DNA of 64,000 nucleotides from Caldilinea sp. CFX5 (lineage in GTDB: Bacteria > Chloroflexota > Anaerolineae > Caldilineales > Caldilineaceae), in assembly GCA_021405325.1 (NCBI GenBank), contig QWII01000008.1:91852-155851 (forward strand), written 5' to 3'. The notes beneath the pieces were generated by a model. It was given only the letters and a program-made list of their open reading frames with translations. It was not told the DNA's origin and ran no database searches. The position numbers were made by a program, and so were the translations under genes. Below are positions 10,232-18,708 of the stretch, one piece after another. The stretch's first letter is position 1, and every line of letters starts with the position of its first letter.

Positions 10232-11041
10232 CTATGGGTTTGTTGCTTTCATTTCAGCGCCTGCCACCGCTTTGCCGTCGTTCACTTTGGCCTGTTCCTC
10301 TTGCAGCCAGACTGTAAACTCAGCCTGTTCGACAACCTTGACCGGCGCCAACATATTATAGTGGGTCAGCCCGCACAGCTCGGCACATTCCACCTTGTAT
10401 TCCCCCACTTTGTTCGGCGTGAAGTGAACGCTGGAGGGAAAGGCTTCTTCATCGGATTCCGCATGAGCCGGCGCCGGCAGCAGATCCTTCTTCACCCGGA
10501 ACTCAGGCACCCAGAACGAATGCAGCACATCTTCGCTGCGCAACAACACCTTCACTCGTTTGTCCACCGGCAGAATCAGTTCCGGGCTTAAAACCCCACC
10601 CTCATATTCAAACGCCCAAGACCACTGGCGGCCTGTGGCCTTGACGGTCAGTTCTTCATTCTCTTGGGTAATCGTTTGTAGATCAACCACACCAATATAG
10701 CCGAAGATGATCACCAGAATGAGTGGAATCACTGTCCAGGCAATTTCCAGGGTGTAGTTCCCTTCAAAATGTTCACCGTCGCTCTCGTCGCCTTCGCGTC
10801 GCCGAAAGACAACCAGGGCGTACAGCATAAAGACCACAACCAGGGCGAAGAGGAAGGCAATGAGGGTTAAATGCCAACCAATCATACGGTCAATCGTAAG
10901 CGCTTCAATACTGGCTTGCACCGGCAAGGGTAGTGCGCTCTCTAAGAGCAGATCCATTAAAACGGTCACAATGACGACAAGGACGCCCGCAATGATAAAG
11001 TGGCGCTTGTCCGACGATGACTTAGGCATAACGTTATTCAC
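10232..11041 (-). CDS. ctaC: Cytochrome c oxidase subunit II
   Basis: 269-residue subunit II with two N-terminal transmembrane helices (around residues 14-34 and 57-79 plus LEIAWTVIPLILVIIFGYIGV at 98-118) and a cupredoxin domain. The CuA ligands are visible: His174 in DVLHSFWVPEFR, then Cys219, Glu221, Cys223, His227 and Met230 in ECAELCGLTHYNM. There is no lipobox cysteine and no fused cytochrome c domain, so electrons must come from a separate carrier. A 20-residue acidic stretch (AESDEEAF) is inserted before the last strand pair. It heads the core oxidase genes. Confidence 0.96.
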   Translation of the reverse strand: MNNVMPKSSSDKRHFIIAGVLVVIVTVLMDLLLESALPLPVQASIEALTIDRMIGWHLTLIAFLFALVVVFMLYALVVFRRREGDESDGEHFEGNYTLEIAWTVIPLILVIIFGYIGVVDLQTITQENEELTVKATGRQWSWAFEYEGGVLSPELILPVDKRVKVLLRSEDVLHSFWVPEFRVKKDLLPAPAHAESDEEAFPSSVHFTPNKVGEYKVECAELCGLTHYNMLAPVKVVEQAEFTVWLQEEQAKVNDGKAVAGAEMKATNP

Positions 11042-11201
11042 TCCTGCTATTTACCTGCATTTACCTGTGGCAGAACGATCCATAAGATTAACAAATCTTA
11101 TTCGCGAGCGTTTGAGTATTGGGCTTGTTTAGTTTACTTCGTATGTCAGCATAGCCCCAAATTTTCGTTACAGTAAACAAACTTTTAGGGTGAAGGGGAA
11201 T

Positions 11202-11230
11202 TGGTTGGTTGAGTTTGTCGAAACCAACCA
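11202..11230 (-). repeat. Stop-adjacent hairpin, TCGACAAGCTC-loop family (copy 2)
   Basis: Perfect 9-bp arms (11202-11210, 11222-11230) enclose a loop reading TCGACAAACTC on the minus strand, one base off the other copies. It abuts the stop codon at 11231-11233. The rest of the 11042-11230 gap shows no gene. Confidence 0.7.
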
Positions 11231-11578
11231 TTAAATACTGGCCCACAGTCGGTACCCGGCCAGCGCCAACCCGATGGTGAGCAGCAGCGGCAAGGCTGTC
11301 CAAAAGAGTTCACCAAAGGTGTGTAACACAAAGTGATCGACCGGCGCCTGCGTATCACTGGGCCGACGCCGTTGTAACAAGAAAAAGGTTGAAGCTAAGA
11401 GCCAAAGCTGGATGGCAATAAATCCGAGAAGAATAACAACCGTTGTTCCTTGAAACCAGGGGCCGGCTGCTGCAAGCGGCGCAGCAATGCGCATGCGAGC
11501 CGGCAGCCAGGCGCTGTAACTCAGGGCAAGCCAGCCAATCACTAATGCTAACGAACCATATCCAATGTAGCGGTTCAC
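11231..11578 (-). CDS. Small membrane protein upstream of coxII
   Basis: 115-residue protein starting at GTG 11578, chosen because TTAGGAG lies 4-5 nt upstream. It has three hydrophobic segments: near the N-terminus, in the middle (TTVVILLGFIAIQLWLLASTFFLL), and at the C-terminus (LFWTALPLLLTIGLALAGYRLW). The last helix with its preceding GELFWTALP resembles the second transmembrane helix of COX II (xEIxWTxxP), but there is no CuA domain. It may be an accessory oxidase subunit or an orphan helix hairpin. I do not recognise a named family. It is the first gene of the cox cluster on this strand. Confidence 0.6.
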   Translation of the reverse strand: MNRYIGYGSLALVIGWLALSYSAWLPARMRIAAPLAAAGPWFQGTTVVILLGFIAIQLWLLASTFFLLQRRRPSDTQAPVDHFVLHTFGELFWTALPLLLTIGLALAGYRLWASI

Positions 11579-11761
11579 AATACTCCTAATTCCTCCCCGA
11601 TATGACAAGCCAGATTGTACCAAGATTCACAAGCCCTGTCAAACCGCATGGCCTAGCGGGGTATTTTTAGATAGCGCCGCAAGCGGCAGCAAATGACGCC
11701 AAAACGCCCCCTGCTTTTCGCAAACCGGAAGCCAAGCTACATTAATACCATGAAGAGTATT

Positions 11762-11776
11762 TTAGAATGGTTCTAA
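11762..11776. promoter_or_regulatory. PerR/Fur-type operator upstream of the Fur-family gene
   Basis: TTAGAATGGTTCTAA is a 7-1-7 inverted repeat that differs from the PerR-box form TTAGAATnATTCTAA at one base, and it lies inside the longer palindrome TTTAGAATGGTTCTAAA (11761-11777). It sits 28 bp before the start of the regulator gene, where autoregulation would be expected. Confidence 0.65.
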
Positions 11777-11804
11777 ATAAAAGCAAAATTTAAGGTAATC
11801 TGTT

Positions 11805-12314
11805 ATGAGCAAAAAAGTAGAATTCTATCTAACCGCGTTACGCAAGGCCGGCCATCGGATCACCGAACAACGCCAGGTCATCTGTGATTATCTGGCGCAG
11901 ACCGACAAGCATCCCACGCCGTATCAGGTCTATACCGACATTCATACGCAACACCCGGAGATCAGCCGCGCCACCATCTATAACACCCTGAACGCCTTAC
12001 AACAATTAGGCGCGATTGTCGAAATCAATTTTGGCGCCAATCATACGCACTATGAAACCGATCCATCCCCGCATGTCAATTTGATCTGTCTCCGCTGTCA
12101 TCAAGTGATTGACTACCACAGCGATGTCGTCGGCACGGTTACCAACACGGCTGCGTTCACTGCTTTGCAACAGGCGATTGGTTTTCAACCGTTCGCCGCC
12201 AAAGTCGATGTCATCGGTCTCTGCCAAAGCTGTCAGCAACACGCGCACGCCGACCCCACGCTGGTAGAGAATGAACAACCGGCGGTAACAGCGGTAAGCC
12301 TATCCCATTCATGA
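11805..12314 (+). CDS. Fur-family metalloregulator (PerR/Fur-like)
   Basis: 169-residue winged-helix repressor. The recognition helix is in ISRATIYNTLNALQQLG (around residues 53-69). Two structural-zinc CxxC pairs are present at Cys95/Cys98 and Cys140/Cys143. Regulatory-site candidates are His36, His80, His82 and His90; the position equal to the second His of the usual HxH before the first CxxC is Asn92. The palindrome upstream resembles a PerR box. The neighbour downstream is a P1B-4 type metal exporter, a class known in Firmicutes to be controlled by PerR or Fur (PfeT, FrvA). The likely role is iron or peroxide sensing; PerR versus Fur versus Zur is not settled. AAGGT precedes the ATG by about 8 nt. 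Confidence 0.88.
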   Translation: MSKKVEFYLTALRKAGHRITEQRQVICDYLAQTDKHPTPYQVYTDIHTQHPEISRATIYNTLNALQQLGAIVEINFGANHTHYETDPSPHVNLICLRCHQVIDYHSDVVGTVTNTAAFTALQQAIGFQPFAAKVDVIGLCQSCQQHAHADPTLVENEQPAVTAVSLSHS

Positions 12315-12467
12315 CCTGTACAGGTGAAGTAGCACTTGCTGTCGGCATTTGCTTTCTTGTATACCAACTGTCACAAGCGAATGCTTTACTGTGGCTTAAC
12401 ACACTGGGATTTAACACTGACTTGACAAACTAGTGATAGACAAGAGGCAAGGCGCACTTTCACTGCC

Positions 12468-14531
12468 ATGAACCATCCAGAAAGAATACCTATGACAACG
12501 CAAACCGTTCATGCCGGCTCGCTCACTGCCCGACCGGGCGCCGCCGGCCATGTTAACCCAATCTTTATCTTTTGGCGTTCTAATGTCGAGTTATTATTGG
12601 CCGCCGTCACCCTCATCGCCCTGCTGATTGGGTGGCTGGGGGGCAGCGTCACCGGCGCTTTGCCGGGCTGGGCGGTGACGATCGCCGCCCTGGTTGCCTT
12701 TGCCGCCGGTGGTTATTCCGGCCTGATGGGCGCCATCGAAGAAGCCAGACACGGCAAGCTCGACATTGACTTTTTGATGATCGCCGCTGCCCTTGGCGCC
12801 GCCGCCATCGGCGAGTGGGAAGAAGGGGCGCTGCTCCTCTTTCTCTTCACCCTGAGCGGCGCGCTCGAAGAGTTTGCCATGGAACGCACCCGCCGCGCCA
12901 TTGAAGCGCTGGCTGATCTGCGCCCCGAAATTGCACGAGTGCGCCGTGGGCAAACCGAAGAGACCATTGCCGTTGGCGAGTTGCAACTGGGCGATACCGT
13001 GCTGGTGCGTCCCGGCGAGCGCTTGCCGGTGGATGGCGTCATCACCAAAGGTCTTAGTTCGCTCGACCAAAGCCCCATCACCGGGGAAAGCATTCCTGTG
13101 CAGAAGCAGATCGGCGACCAGGTGTACGCCGGCACGATCAACGGCAGCGGCGCGTTGGAAGTGGAAGTGCAAAAGCCGGCAGGCGAAAGCACGCTCAGCA
13201 AGATTATTAAACTGGTCGAAGAGGCGCAACAAGACACCACTCCAACCCAAAAGTTTATTGACCGCTTTAGCCAGCCCTACACCTACACCGTCATCGGCGG
13301 CACGTTGCTGGCGATTCTCTTGCCGCTGCTCTTTGGCAATGAACCCTTTAGCGACACGCTCTACCGGGCGATGACGCTGCTGGTGGTCGCCAGCCCTTGT
13401 GCGTTGATCATCAGCACGCCGGCCAGTGTCCTGAGTGCGATTGCGGCGGCGGCCCGTAATGGCGTCCTCTTTAAGGGGGGCGCTTACCTGGAAAAAGTGG
13501 CCGCCATCAACATTGTCGCCTTTGACAAAACCGGCACCCTCACCCACGGCAAACCGGTTGTAACCGATCTGCGTCCCCTAAGCGGCTACAAGGAAGATGA
13601 CCTACTGCGTATCGCCGCCAGTGCGGAGTTGTTGAGCGAGCATCACTTAGGACAGGCGATTATCAACAAAGCCAAGGAACGTAACCTGACCTTAGAAACA
13701 CCCATCGCCTTTTTTGCTGTCCCTGGGCATGGTTTACAAGCGGAGTTTGAACGCAAAGATCATCGCGAAACGATTTACATCGGCAACGACAAGCTCTTTA
13801 TGAATGAAGCCATGGATTTCTCGCCGGCCATCCGCCTGATCGGCGACAGTTTACAAAAGCAGGGCAAGACGGCGATGATGGTGGTGCGCCGCAGTTCAAA
13901 GGAAGACACGCTCGGCCATTTACGTGATTGGGAGGTGGTTGGCTATATCGCCGTCGCGGATACGGTGCGCCCTGAGGCGAAGGCGGCTGTCACCCAGTTG
14001 CGCGCCCTGGGCATGCACCGCATCGCGATGTTGACCGGCGATAACAAAGCCGTCGCCGCCAACATTGGCAAAGAACTGGGCGTCACCGAAGTCTACAGCG
14101 ACCTGTTGCCGGAGCAGAAAGTGGAGATCATTCACGGTCTCGCCAAAGAGGGCAAGATCGCTATGGTGGGCGACGGCGTCAACGACGCGCCGGCCCTGGC
14201 GACGGCAACTGTCGGCGTGGCCATGGGCGCCGGCGGCACCGATGTTGCGCTAGAAACCGCCGATGTGGTCTTAATGTCCAGCGATCTCTCGAAGCTGCCC
14301 TTTATCTTAAAGCTGGGGCGGCAGGCGGAACAGATTGTGCGTCAGAATGTCATCTTCTCCGTCAGCGTCATCGTCACCCTGGTGCTGGCGACCATTCTGC
14401 TGCCGGCGTTCTGGCCCGGCTTTGTCCTGCCTCTGCCCCTTGGCGTTGTGGGTCATGAAGGCAGTACATTGATTGTGGTGACAAACGGCTTGCGCCTACT
14501 GGCGTTACGACCGGGGCGGTTGGGTGAGTAA
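12468..14531 (+). CDS. P1B-type metal-export ATPase, P1B-4 (SPC) subgroup
   Basis: 687-residue heavy-metal P-type ATPase. It has TGES in the actuator domain (SPITGESIPV), the membrane motif SPC at 309-311 in place of CPC, the phosphorylation site DKTGT beginning at Asp353, then MLTGDN and GDGVNDAPAL. The C-terminal helix HEGSTLIVVTNGLRLL is typical of P1B-4 (Co/Fe/Zn exporters such as CtpD, CoaT and PfeT). No N-terminal CxxC metal-binding domain is present, as in that group. The nucleotide-domain HP signature reads SEHHLG (His392-His393), so the conserved proline is replaced by histidine. It follows the Fur-family gene by 153 bp. Iron or cobalt efflux is inferred. A start at 12492 is also possible. 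Confidence 0.92.
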   Translation: MNHPERIPMTTQTVHAGSLTARPGAAGHVNPIFIFWRSNVELLLAAVTLIALLIGWLGGSVTGALPGWAVTIAALVAFAAGGYSGLMGAIEEARHGKLDIDFLMIAAALGAAAIGEWEEGALLLFLFTLSGALEEFAMERTRRAIEALADLRPEIARVRRGQTEETIAVGELQLGDTVLVRPGERLPVDGVITKGLSSLDQSPITGESIPVQKQIGDQVYAGTINGSGALEVEVQKPAGESTLSKIIKLVEEAQQDTTPTQKFIDRFSQPYTYTVIGGTLLAILLPLLFGNEPFSDTLYRAMTLLVVASPCALIISTPASVLSAIAAAARNGVLFKGGAYLEKVAAINIVAFDKTGTLTHGKPVVTDLRPLSGYKEDDLLRIAASAELLSEHHLGQAIINKAKERNLTLETPIAFFAVPGHGLQAEFERKDHRETIYIGNDKLFMNEAMDFSPAIRLIGDSLQKQGKTAMMVVRRSSKEDTLGHLRDWEVVGYIAVADTVRPEAKAAVTQLRALGMHRIAMLTGDNKAVAANIGKELGVTEVYSDLLPEQKVEIIHGLAKEGKIAMVGDGVNDAPALATATVGVAMGAGGTDVALETADVVLMSSDLSKLPFILKLGRQAEQIVRQNVIFSVSVIVTLVLATILLPAFWPGFVLPLPLGVVGHEGSTLIVVTNGLRLLALRPGRLGE

Positions 14532-14593
14532 GAGATAAAGAGATACAGAGATTGAGCAGTACAATTGCTCAATCTCTGTATCTCTTTATCTCT
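14531..14593. terminator. Bidirectional hairpin, 28-bp perfect arms
   Basis: Arms 14531-14558 and 14566-14593 are perfectly complementary around GTACAAT. The arms are built of 8-9-bp steps containing GAGATA or CAGAGATT. It starts on the last base of the ATPase stop codon and ends 21 bp before the stop of the convergent gene. Confidence 0.8.
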
Positions 14594-14614
14594 GTATCTC
14601 TCAATTACTGAGAG

Positions 14615-15907
14615 TTATTCAATCACGTAGACAAAAACGCCATCAACCGAATTGATCCACAACTTGCCCTGGTTGGTCTCGGTGAAGAGGAGACCGGTCA
14701 GTTCGGCGAGATCGAAGCCGGTATCTTCCACCTTGCTCCACTCGCTGTCGCCAGTCGCCTTGTGATAGAGACCACGGGCCGTCGCCAGGTAGAGTTCGCC
14801 AACCGGGTGATAGGCAATGTCGTTCAACCCGAAGGGCGCACCCTCAATGCCCCGATCCACCACATTGCTCAAGCCCTTGGTCGTCACCTGCCAGTTGACG
14901 CCGAAGTTCTCGGTGAACCAGACGCTGCGCGGCTCGGAGAAGCCCAACAGCCCTTCGACAAAGGGATCGGCCGTGATGGCGGTCATGCCCCAGGGGGCCG
15001 GGTCGATATTCGGGGTCAAGCGCACCCAAGTGTCGCCCAGGTCATTGCTAAAGGCCACTACGCCCGTGCCGTTTTCGTTCAGACCGGCGGCAAAGAGTTG
15101 GTTCCAGTTCGGTTCCTCCGGCTGCGGATCGCCCAAGAGCGAGGAAGCCGCCATATCCACGACACGGAAGTTTGTCCACAGCGCATCCGGTGAACTATCC
15201 GGCTTGGCTTCCCAGGTCAGGCCGCCATCGGTGGTCAGATAGAGCATGGTGCAATCCGCCGCAAAGAGGCTGTTGGGATCACCCTGGTGCGAGAGCATCG
15301 GGCGCAGGGTCAGGCTGCCGGGCAGTTCAATCCAGGTCAGGCCGCCATCAATCGAGCGGTACATCGGTTCGTCAGCGCTAGCCGTACCACCTTCACAGGT
15401 AATTTCGGAATCACTATACAAGACATCGGGGTTATTGGCATTCATCACAAAATCTTCAACCATCGGGGCGGTGGTCACTAGCGTCCAGACCCGGCCATCA
15501 TCGTCAGAGCGGTAGAGCCAGCCCGCATCTGTGTAAGCATAGATCGTGCTGCTCAGGCGGTCGCCGATGACCTTGATAATGCGCTCGTTGCCGATATAAG
15601 CTTCGTCGGTCGGGGTCGCCGGAGCCAGAGTCGGCGTGGCCGTCGGTACAACCGGCTTCGGCGTAACAACCGGTGGGCGGTAGACCGGCGTCGCCGTTGG
15701 ATAGACAACAACCGGCGGCTTGCTGGTCGGCGTCGGCGGCGGGACAGTGCCATTGTTGGTCGGGGTTGGTAACGGACTAATCGTACTCTGGTTTAACGAA
15801 ATCTGGAAATCACCCTCACGGCTGGCCGAAAATGCGACGGTCGGAATGACGACCAAACCGATGATCAGCGCCGGTAAGATCAAAAAGGTGCGGAACAGTC
15901 GTTGCAT
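14615..15907 (-). CDS. Secreted BNR/Ycf48-like repeat protein
   Basis: 430-residue exported protein. A signal peptide (FLILPALIIGLVVIPTVAFS, residues about 8-27) is followed by a threonine/proline linker of about 60 residues (repeats of PTPT and PVVxPK). A beta-propeller-like region then carries repeated sialidase/BNR-type turns such as YRSDDDGRVWTLV, YRSIDGGLTWIELPG, YLTTDGGLTWEA and FSNDLGDTWVRL. Such SxDxGxTW repeats occur in Ycf48-like, sortilin-like and photosystem-assembly-like proteins and do not by themselves mean sialidase activity. It is probably cell-surface exposed. It is a single gene convergent with the metal ATPase. The linker composition resembles that of the RodZ-like protein nearby. 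Confidence 0.75.
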   Translation of the reverse strand: MQRLFRTFLILPALIIGLVVIPTVAFSASREGDFQISLNQSTISPLPTPTNNGTVPPPTPTSKPPVVVYPTATPVYRPPVVTPKPVVPTATPTLAPATPTDEAYIGNERIIKVIGDRLSSTIYAYTDAGWLYRSDDDGRVWTLVTTAPMVEDFVMNANNPDVLYSDSEITCEGGTASADEPMYRSIDGGLTWIELPGSLTLRPMLSHQGDPNSLFAADCTMLYLTTDGGLTWEAKPDSSPDALWTNFRVVDMAASSLLGDPQPEEPNWNQLFAAGLNENGTGVVAFSNDLGDTWVRLTPNIDPAPWGMTAITADPFVEGLLGFSEPRSVWFTENFGVNWQVTTKGLSNVVDRGIEGAPFGLNDIAYHPVGELYLATARGLYHKATGDSEWSKVEDTGFDLAELTGLLFTETNQGKLWINSVDGVFVYVIE

Positions 15908-16125
15908 ATACGTACATTGCCTCCAAGAATCAACTTATTTTCTGTGCTGATGATCGTTGCACCAGCGAATCAAAAGAGAATTTGCGAGGCTTCCAACAAC
16001 AAGCAACCACAGGGCGCCTTCTACAGTTGCTTATTGTCATTGCCTACCACGTTCGCTATACCATGACGCAGCCAGCGCCAATAGGTAACGGCCTTTTTTG
16101 TCAGCTTCTGGAAATCTTTTTAATT

Positions 16126-16182
16126 TCAATTCGCAACTGCTCCGGTCGGGTGCAGCACCCGACCAGAGCAGTTGCGAATTGA
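16126..16182. repeat. 57-bp near-perfect palindrome in the 15908-16339 gap
   Basis: Arms 16126-16153 and 16155-16182 match at 27 of 28 positions around a single A. Ends are TCAATTCGC and GCGAATTGA. The rest of the 15908-16339 gap holds no gene or RNA that I can recognise; it must carry the promoters of the two divergent genes. Confidence 0.75.
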
Positions 16183-16339
16183 GTTTGTTGCGTAGCATGT
16201 TGATCCAGATTTCGTTTGTACGCCTTTCCCCGCTACAATACAGCGTAGTAAGACTGAGCAGAGGCGAATGCCTATCAGCAGAGAGGTCAACAAGGCGCAG
16301 TCAAAGGATTGCGTTGATGGATATTTATAGGAAGAAGTC

Positions 16340-16945
16340 ATGGCTGTCTTAGAAATTGTTCAAATCGGTGGCCCCCAAAGCGAAATTTTGGCGCGGCCGG
16401 CGACGCGTGTGCGCGACTTTGGTCCCAAATTGCACCAATTGTTAGATCGAATGTTGGAGACGATGCGTGAGGCGCCCGGCGTTGGTCTGGCGGCGCCCCA
16501 GGTGGGCGTTGATTTACGGGCGGCGGTCATCGAATATCCCGATGACGAAGATGATCCCGAAAACACCATGCGCGTCTACGAGTTGATTAACCCGGAGGTT
16601 ATCCGTAGCAAAGGCTCCGAAGTAGGGCAGGAGGGCTGTCTCAGCATTCCGGGGCTGGCGGCGGATGTGGATCGCGCCACCTATATCCTCATTCGCGCCC
16701 AGGATCGCAACGGGCGTGAGTATCGCTTAAAAGCCTACGACTGGTTAGCGCGCGTCTTTCAACATGAGATCGATCATCTGCAAGGCGTCTTAATGACCGA
16801 TAAAGCCACCCAATTGTACAAGTTAGTCAAGAAGACCGACGAGGACGGCTATGACGCCATTCCAATTGAGGAAGTCTGGATCGGGAATCGCCTGGTGCGG
16901 GCGGAAGGGAAAGTGGCTGGTGTGCAGGTGGCAGGTAGCAGGTAG
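16340..16945 (+). CDS. def: Peptide deformylase
   Basis: 201-residue Fe/Zn hydrolase that removes the formyl group from nascent proteins. All three motifs are intact: GVGLAAPQ (residues 47-54), QEGCLS with metal-ligand Cys100, and HEIDH with His142, Glu143 and His146. GGAAG precedes the ATG by 5 nt. The last eight codons (GVQVAGSR) and the stop are supplied by a tandem GGTAGCA repeat (16928-16988), so the C-terminal tail has been remodelled by repeat expansion. The tail after the catalytic core (about 50 residues) is longer than in E. coli Def but normal for many bacteria. Single gene. Confidence 0.95.
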   Translation: MAVLEIVQIGGPQSEILARPATRVRDFGPKLHQLLDRMLETMREAPGVGLAAPQVGVDLRAAVIEYPDDEDDPENTMRVYELINPEVIRSKGSEVGQEGCLSIPGLAADVDRATYILIRAQDRNGREYRLKAYDWLARVFQHEIDHLQGVLMTDKATQLYKLVKKTDEDGYDAIPIEEVWIGNRLVRAEGKVAGVQVAGSR

Positions 16946-16988
16946 CAGGTAGCAGGCGGCAGGTATGTAACTACCTGCTACCTGCCAC
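16928..16988. repeat. Heptamer hairpin overlapping the def 3' end
   Basis: Tandem GGTAGCA units run from about 16930 to 16960, and the reverse-complement arm ACCTGCTACCTGCCAC ends at 16988. The 5' arm encodes the last residues and stop of def. The 3' arm ends 2 bp before the stop of the convergent gene. Confidence 0.75.
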
Positions 16989-16989
16989 T

Positions 16990-18363
16990 TCAATTTTGAA
17001 TCACGATGGAGACGCGACAGGGCGGTGGGAAGTTGCCCGTGAGATCGACCATCGTCAGTTGGAGTGTATATTCCCCGTTCGGTAGAGCAGTGGTGTTGAG
17101 CGTACCCAAGATGCCGCCATCCACTTGACCCTTGTTCCCATCGAAGTAGACGTAGCCACCCTCGGCATTGGCGCCAACCGCATATTCCAGCTTGTAATAG
17201 TCCGGATTTTCGTGAGTCGCCCGCCCGGTAACCGAAACAACGCCACTTAAAACCTGACCAATGCCAGGGTTGGAAAAGGCCAAACGGCTATCCGCACAAA
17301 CGGCGGCCACAACCGCGGGCGGCGCTGTGGTGGGCGTTGGTTCCGGTGTATTGGTCGGCGGCGGCACTGGTGTTGGTGTCGGCGGTTCCGGCGTATTGGT
17401 GGGCAGCGGGGTTGGTTCCGGCGGATTGGTCGGCGTGATCGGTATGGCGGCGGTCGGTGTGGGCAGCGGTGTATTCGTCGGGATCAAAGTAAACCCGGAG
17501 GGCGGATCGGATGCACTTGCTTCCGGCGGTTGTGATTGTTGGTCTTGCCCCGGCGGGTTCGGTAAGACAACCGCTTGCGTCGCCGGCGGGTTGCTGGCGA
17601 CATTGTTGGCCGCCGGCGCGCTCGGCACATTGTTCGTGACAACATTGTTGGCGCTTATCGGCACCGCATTCGTATTGGGATTGTCCGCCGCCATGTTAGG
17701 GCTGGGCGTCACTGCACTAGTAGCAACGCTATTGTTGCGCAGCTCGGCGCCACGCGTCTGCGCCGCCGCCAACATACTGCCGACGCTGGCGCTGATCTCA
17801 CGACCAAAATTACCGGCCAGCCACCAGATGAGCAAGAGCGCCCCAAGTAGAAGAATTATGGTCAGATACGGCCCAACGCGCAATTCACGCTGCTGAATCC
17901 CCTCTGGTTCATCCTTCAAATGCACATCTTTGGGACGATAATCAATGTCACGTTCCGGCGGCAAAGCAGAACCGGCGCTGGTGCCGGCAAGCGCCGCCGC
18001 CAATTGCCCATCTGCAATGGCGCGCCGCCGATTAACCACCTCGGTCGGGTCGAGACCCAGATAGGTGGCATAGTTACGCAAAAAGCCGCGTCCCACCACT
18101 TCACCGGGCAGGAGCTGCCATTCATCAGATTCTAACGCGGCCAGGTATTTCTGGCGAATACGCGTGGCAGCTTCCACTTCAGCCAGCGAGGCGCCCATGG
18201 CCTCCCGCCGCTCGCGCAGCACGCCCCCCAAATCACGCGGGGGCGCAATGTGCGCCTGGTGATGGAGCGTGTTGTGGTGGGGCGTCGCCTCATTGGTCGC
18301 CCGGTCGGCCTGACGGGAAACGGTCTGCCACGATTTCGGAACACTACTCGTAAGATTGAACAT
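16990..18363 (-). CDS. RodZ-like membrane protein with N-terminal helix-turn-helix
   Basis: 457-residue protein. A RodZ-type HTH domain (DLGGVLRERREAMGASLAEVEAATRIRQKYLAALE, here shown by its ends DLGGVLRERRE and RQKYLAALE) continues into the typical GRGFLRNYATYLGLDP. One transmembrane helix follows (LTIILLLGALLLIWWLAG, about residue 190), then about 170 residues rich in Asn, Pro and Thr. The C-terminal domain has about 90 residues (GIGQVLSGVVSVTGRATHEN...YKLEYAVG). RodZ links MreB to the cell-wall elongation machinery; no mreB is in the window. The start at 18363 (ATG) is uncertain: an upstream TTG adds 16 codons and neither has a clear ribosome site. Confidence 0.8.
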   Translation of the reverse strand: MFNLTSSVPKSWQTVSRQADRATNEATPHHNTLHHQAHIAPPRDLGGVLRERREAMGASLAEVEAATRIRQKYLAALESDEWQLLPGEVVGRGFLRNYATYLGLDPTEVVNRRRAIADGQLAAALAGTSAGSALPPERDIDYRPKDVHLKDEPEGIQQRELRVGPYLTIILLLGALLLIWWLAGNFGREISASVGSMLAAAQTRGAELRNNSVATSAVTPSPNMAADNPNTNAVPISANNVVTNNVPSAPAANNVASNPPATQAVVLPNPPGQDQQSQPPEASASDPPSGFTLIPTNTPLPTPTAAIPITPTNPPEPTPLPTNTPEPPTPTPVPPPTNTPEPTPTTAPPAVVAAVCADSRLAFSNPGIGQVLSGVVSVTGRATHENPDYYKLEYAVGANAEGGYVYFDGNKGQVDGGILGTLNTTALPNGEYTLQLTMVDLTGNFPPPCRVSIVIQN

Positions 18364-18512
18364 AGATAATGCGATATCCAAACGGTTGAACAAAAAACTC
18401 TGTATACTCAAGTCTAGCTTGTGGAGCGTCCTTTGTCAATTTTGCTTTTAGGACAAATTGACAGCAGAATTGCTTGGGCTATACTCTCAGATAAAAATTT
18501 TCTTATGCTTTT

Positions 18513-18576
18513 ATCAAAGATTACACAGATTTATATTTTCTTGCTGTTAATCTGCATAATCTGTGTAATCTTTGAT
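18513..18576. repeat. Inverted repeat with 19-bp perfect arms (CAAAGATTACACAG type)
   Basis: Arms 18513-18531 and 18558-18576 are perfect. The 26-nt loop contains TTTTCTTG and AATCTGC. A related, degenerate copy with the same loop words lies at 29489-29545. The element ends 1 bp before the left direct repeat of the next mobile element. Confidence 0.7.
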
Positions 18577-18585
18577 GCTTTTGCC

Positions 18586-18688
18586 GTAACTACCAAGCCA
18601 CCCCCTCCCAGCCTCCCCCAGTTTGGGGGAGGAGCAGACATGGTTCCCTCCCCAAGCTGGGGAGGGGTAGGGTGGGGTTAGTAGTTAC
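18586..18688. mobile_element. GTAACTAC-ended palindromic element with 8-bp direct repeats
   Basis: The ends are GTAACTACC and GTAGTTAC. Exact direct repeats CTTTTGCC flank it at 18578-18585 and 18689-18696. The interior carries two hairpins of the CCTCCCC/GGGGAGG type (18612-18632 and 18647-18667). The left end resembles that of the element at 7100 (GTAACTAC, AAGCC, CACCC). Insertion lies just in front of the amidase gene, whose GTG start is 12 bp past the right repeat. Confidence 0.72.
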
Positions 18689-18708
18689 CTTTTGCCTTAA
18701 GATGACTT

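Noticed and set aside
14615..15907. Sialidase function for the BNR-like protein
   Set aside because: The SxDxGxTW turns alone are shared by many non-enzymatic beta-propellers and the catalytic residues of sialidases are not evident.
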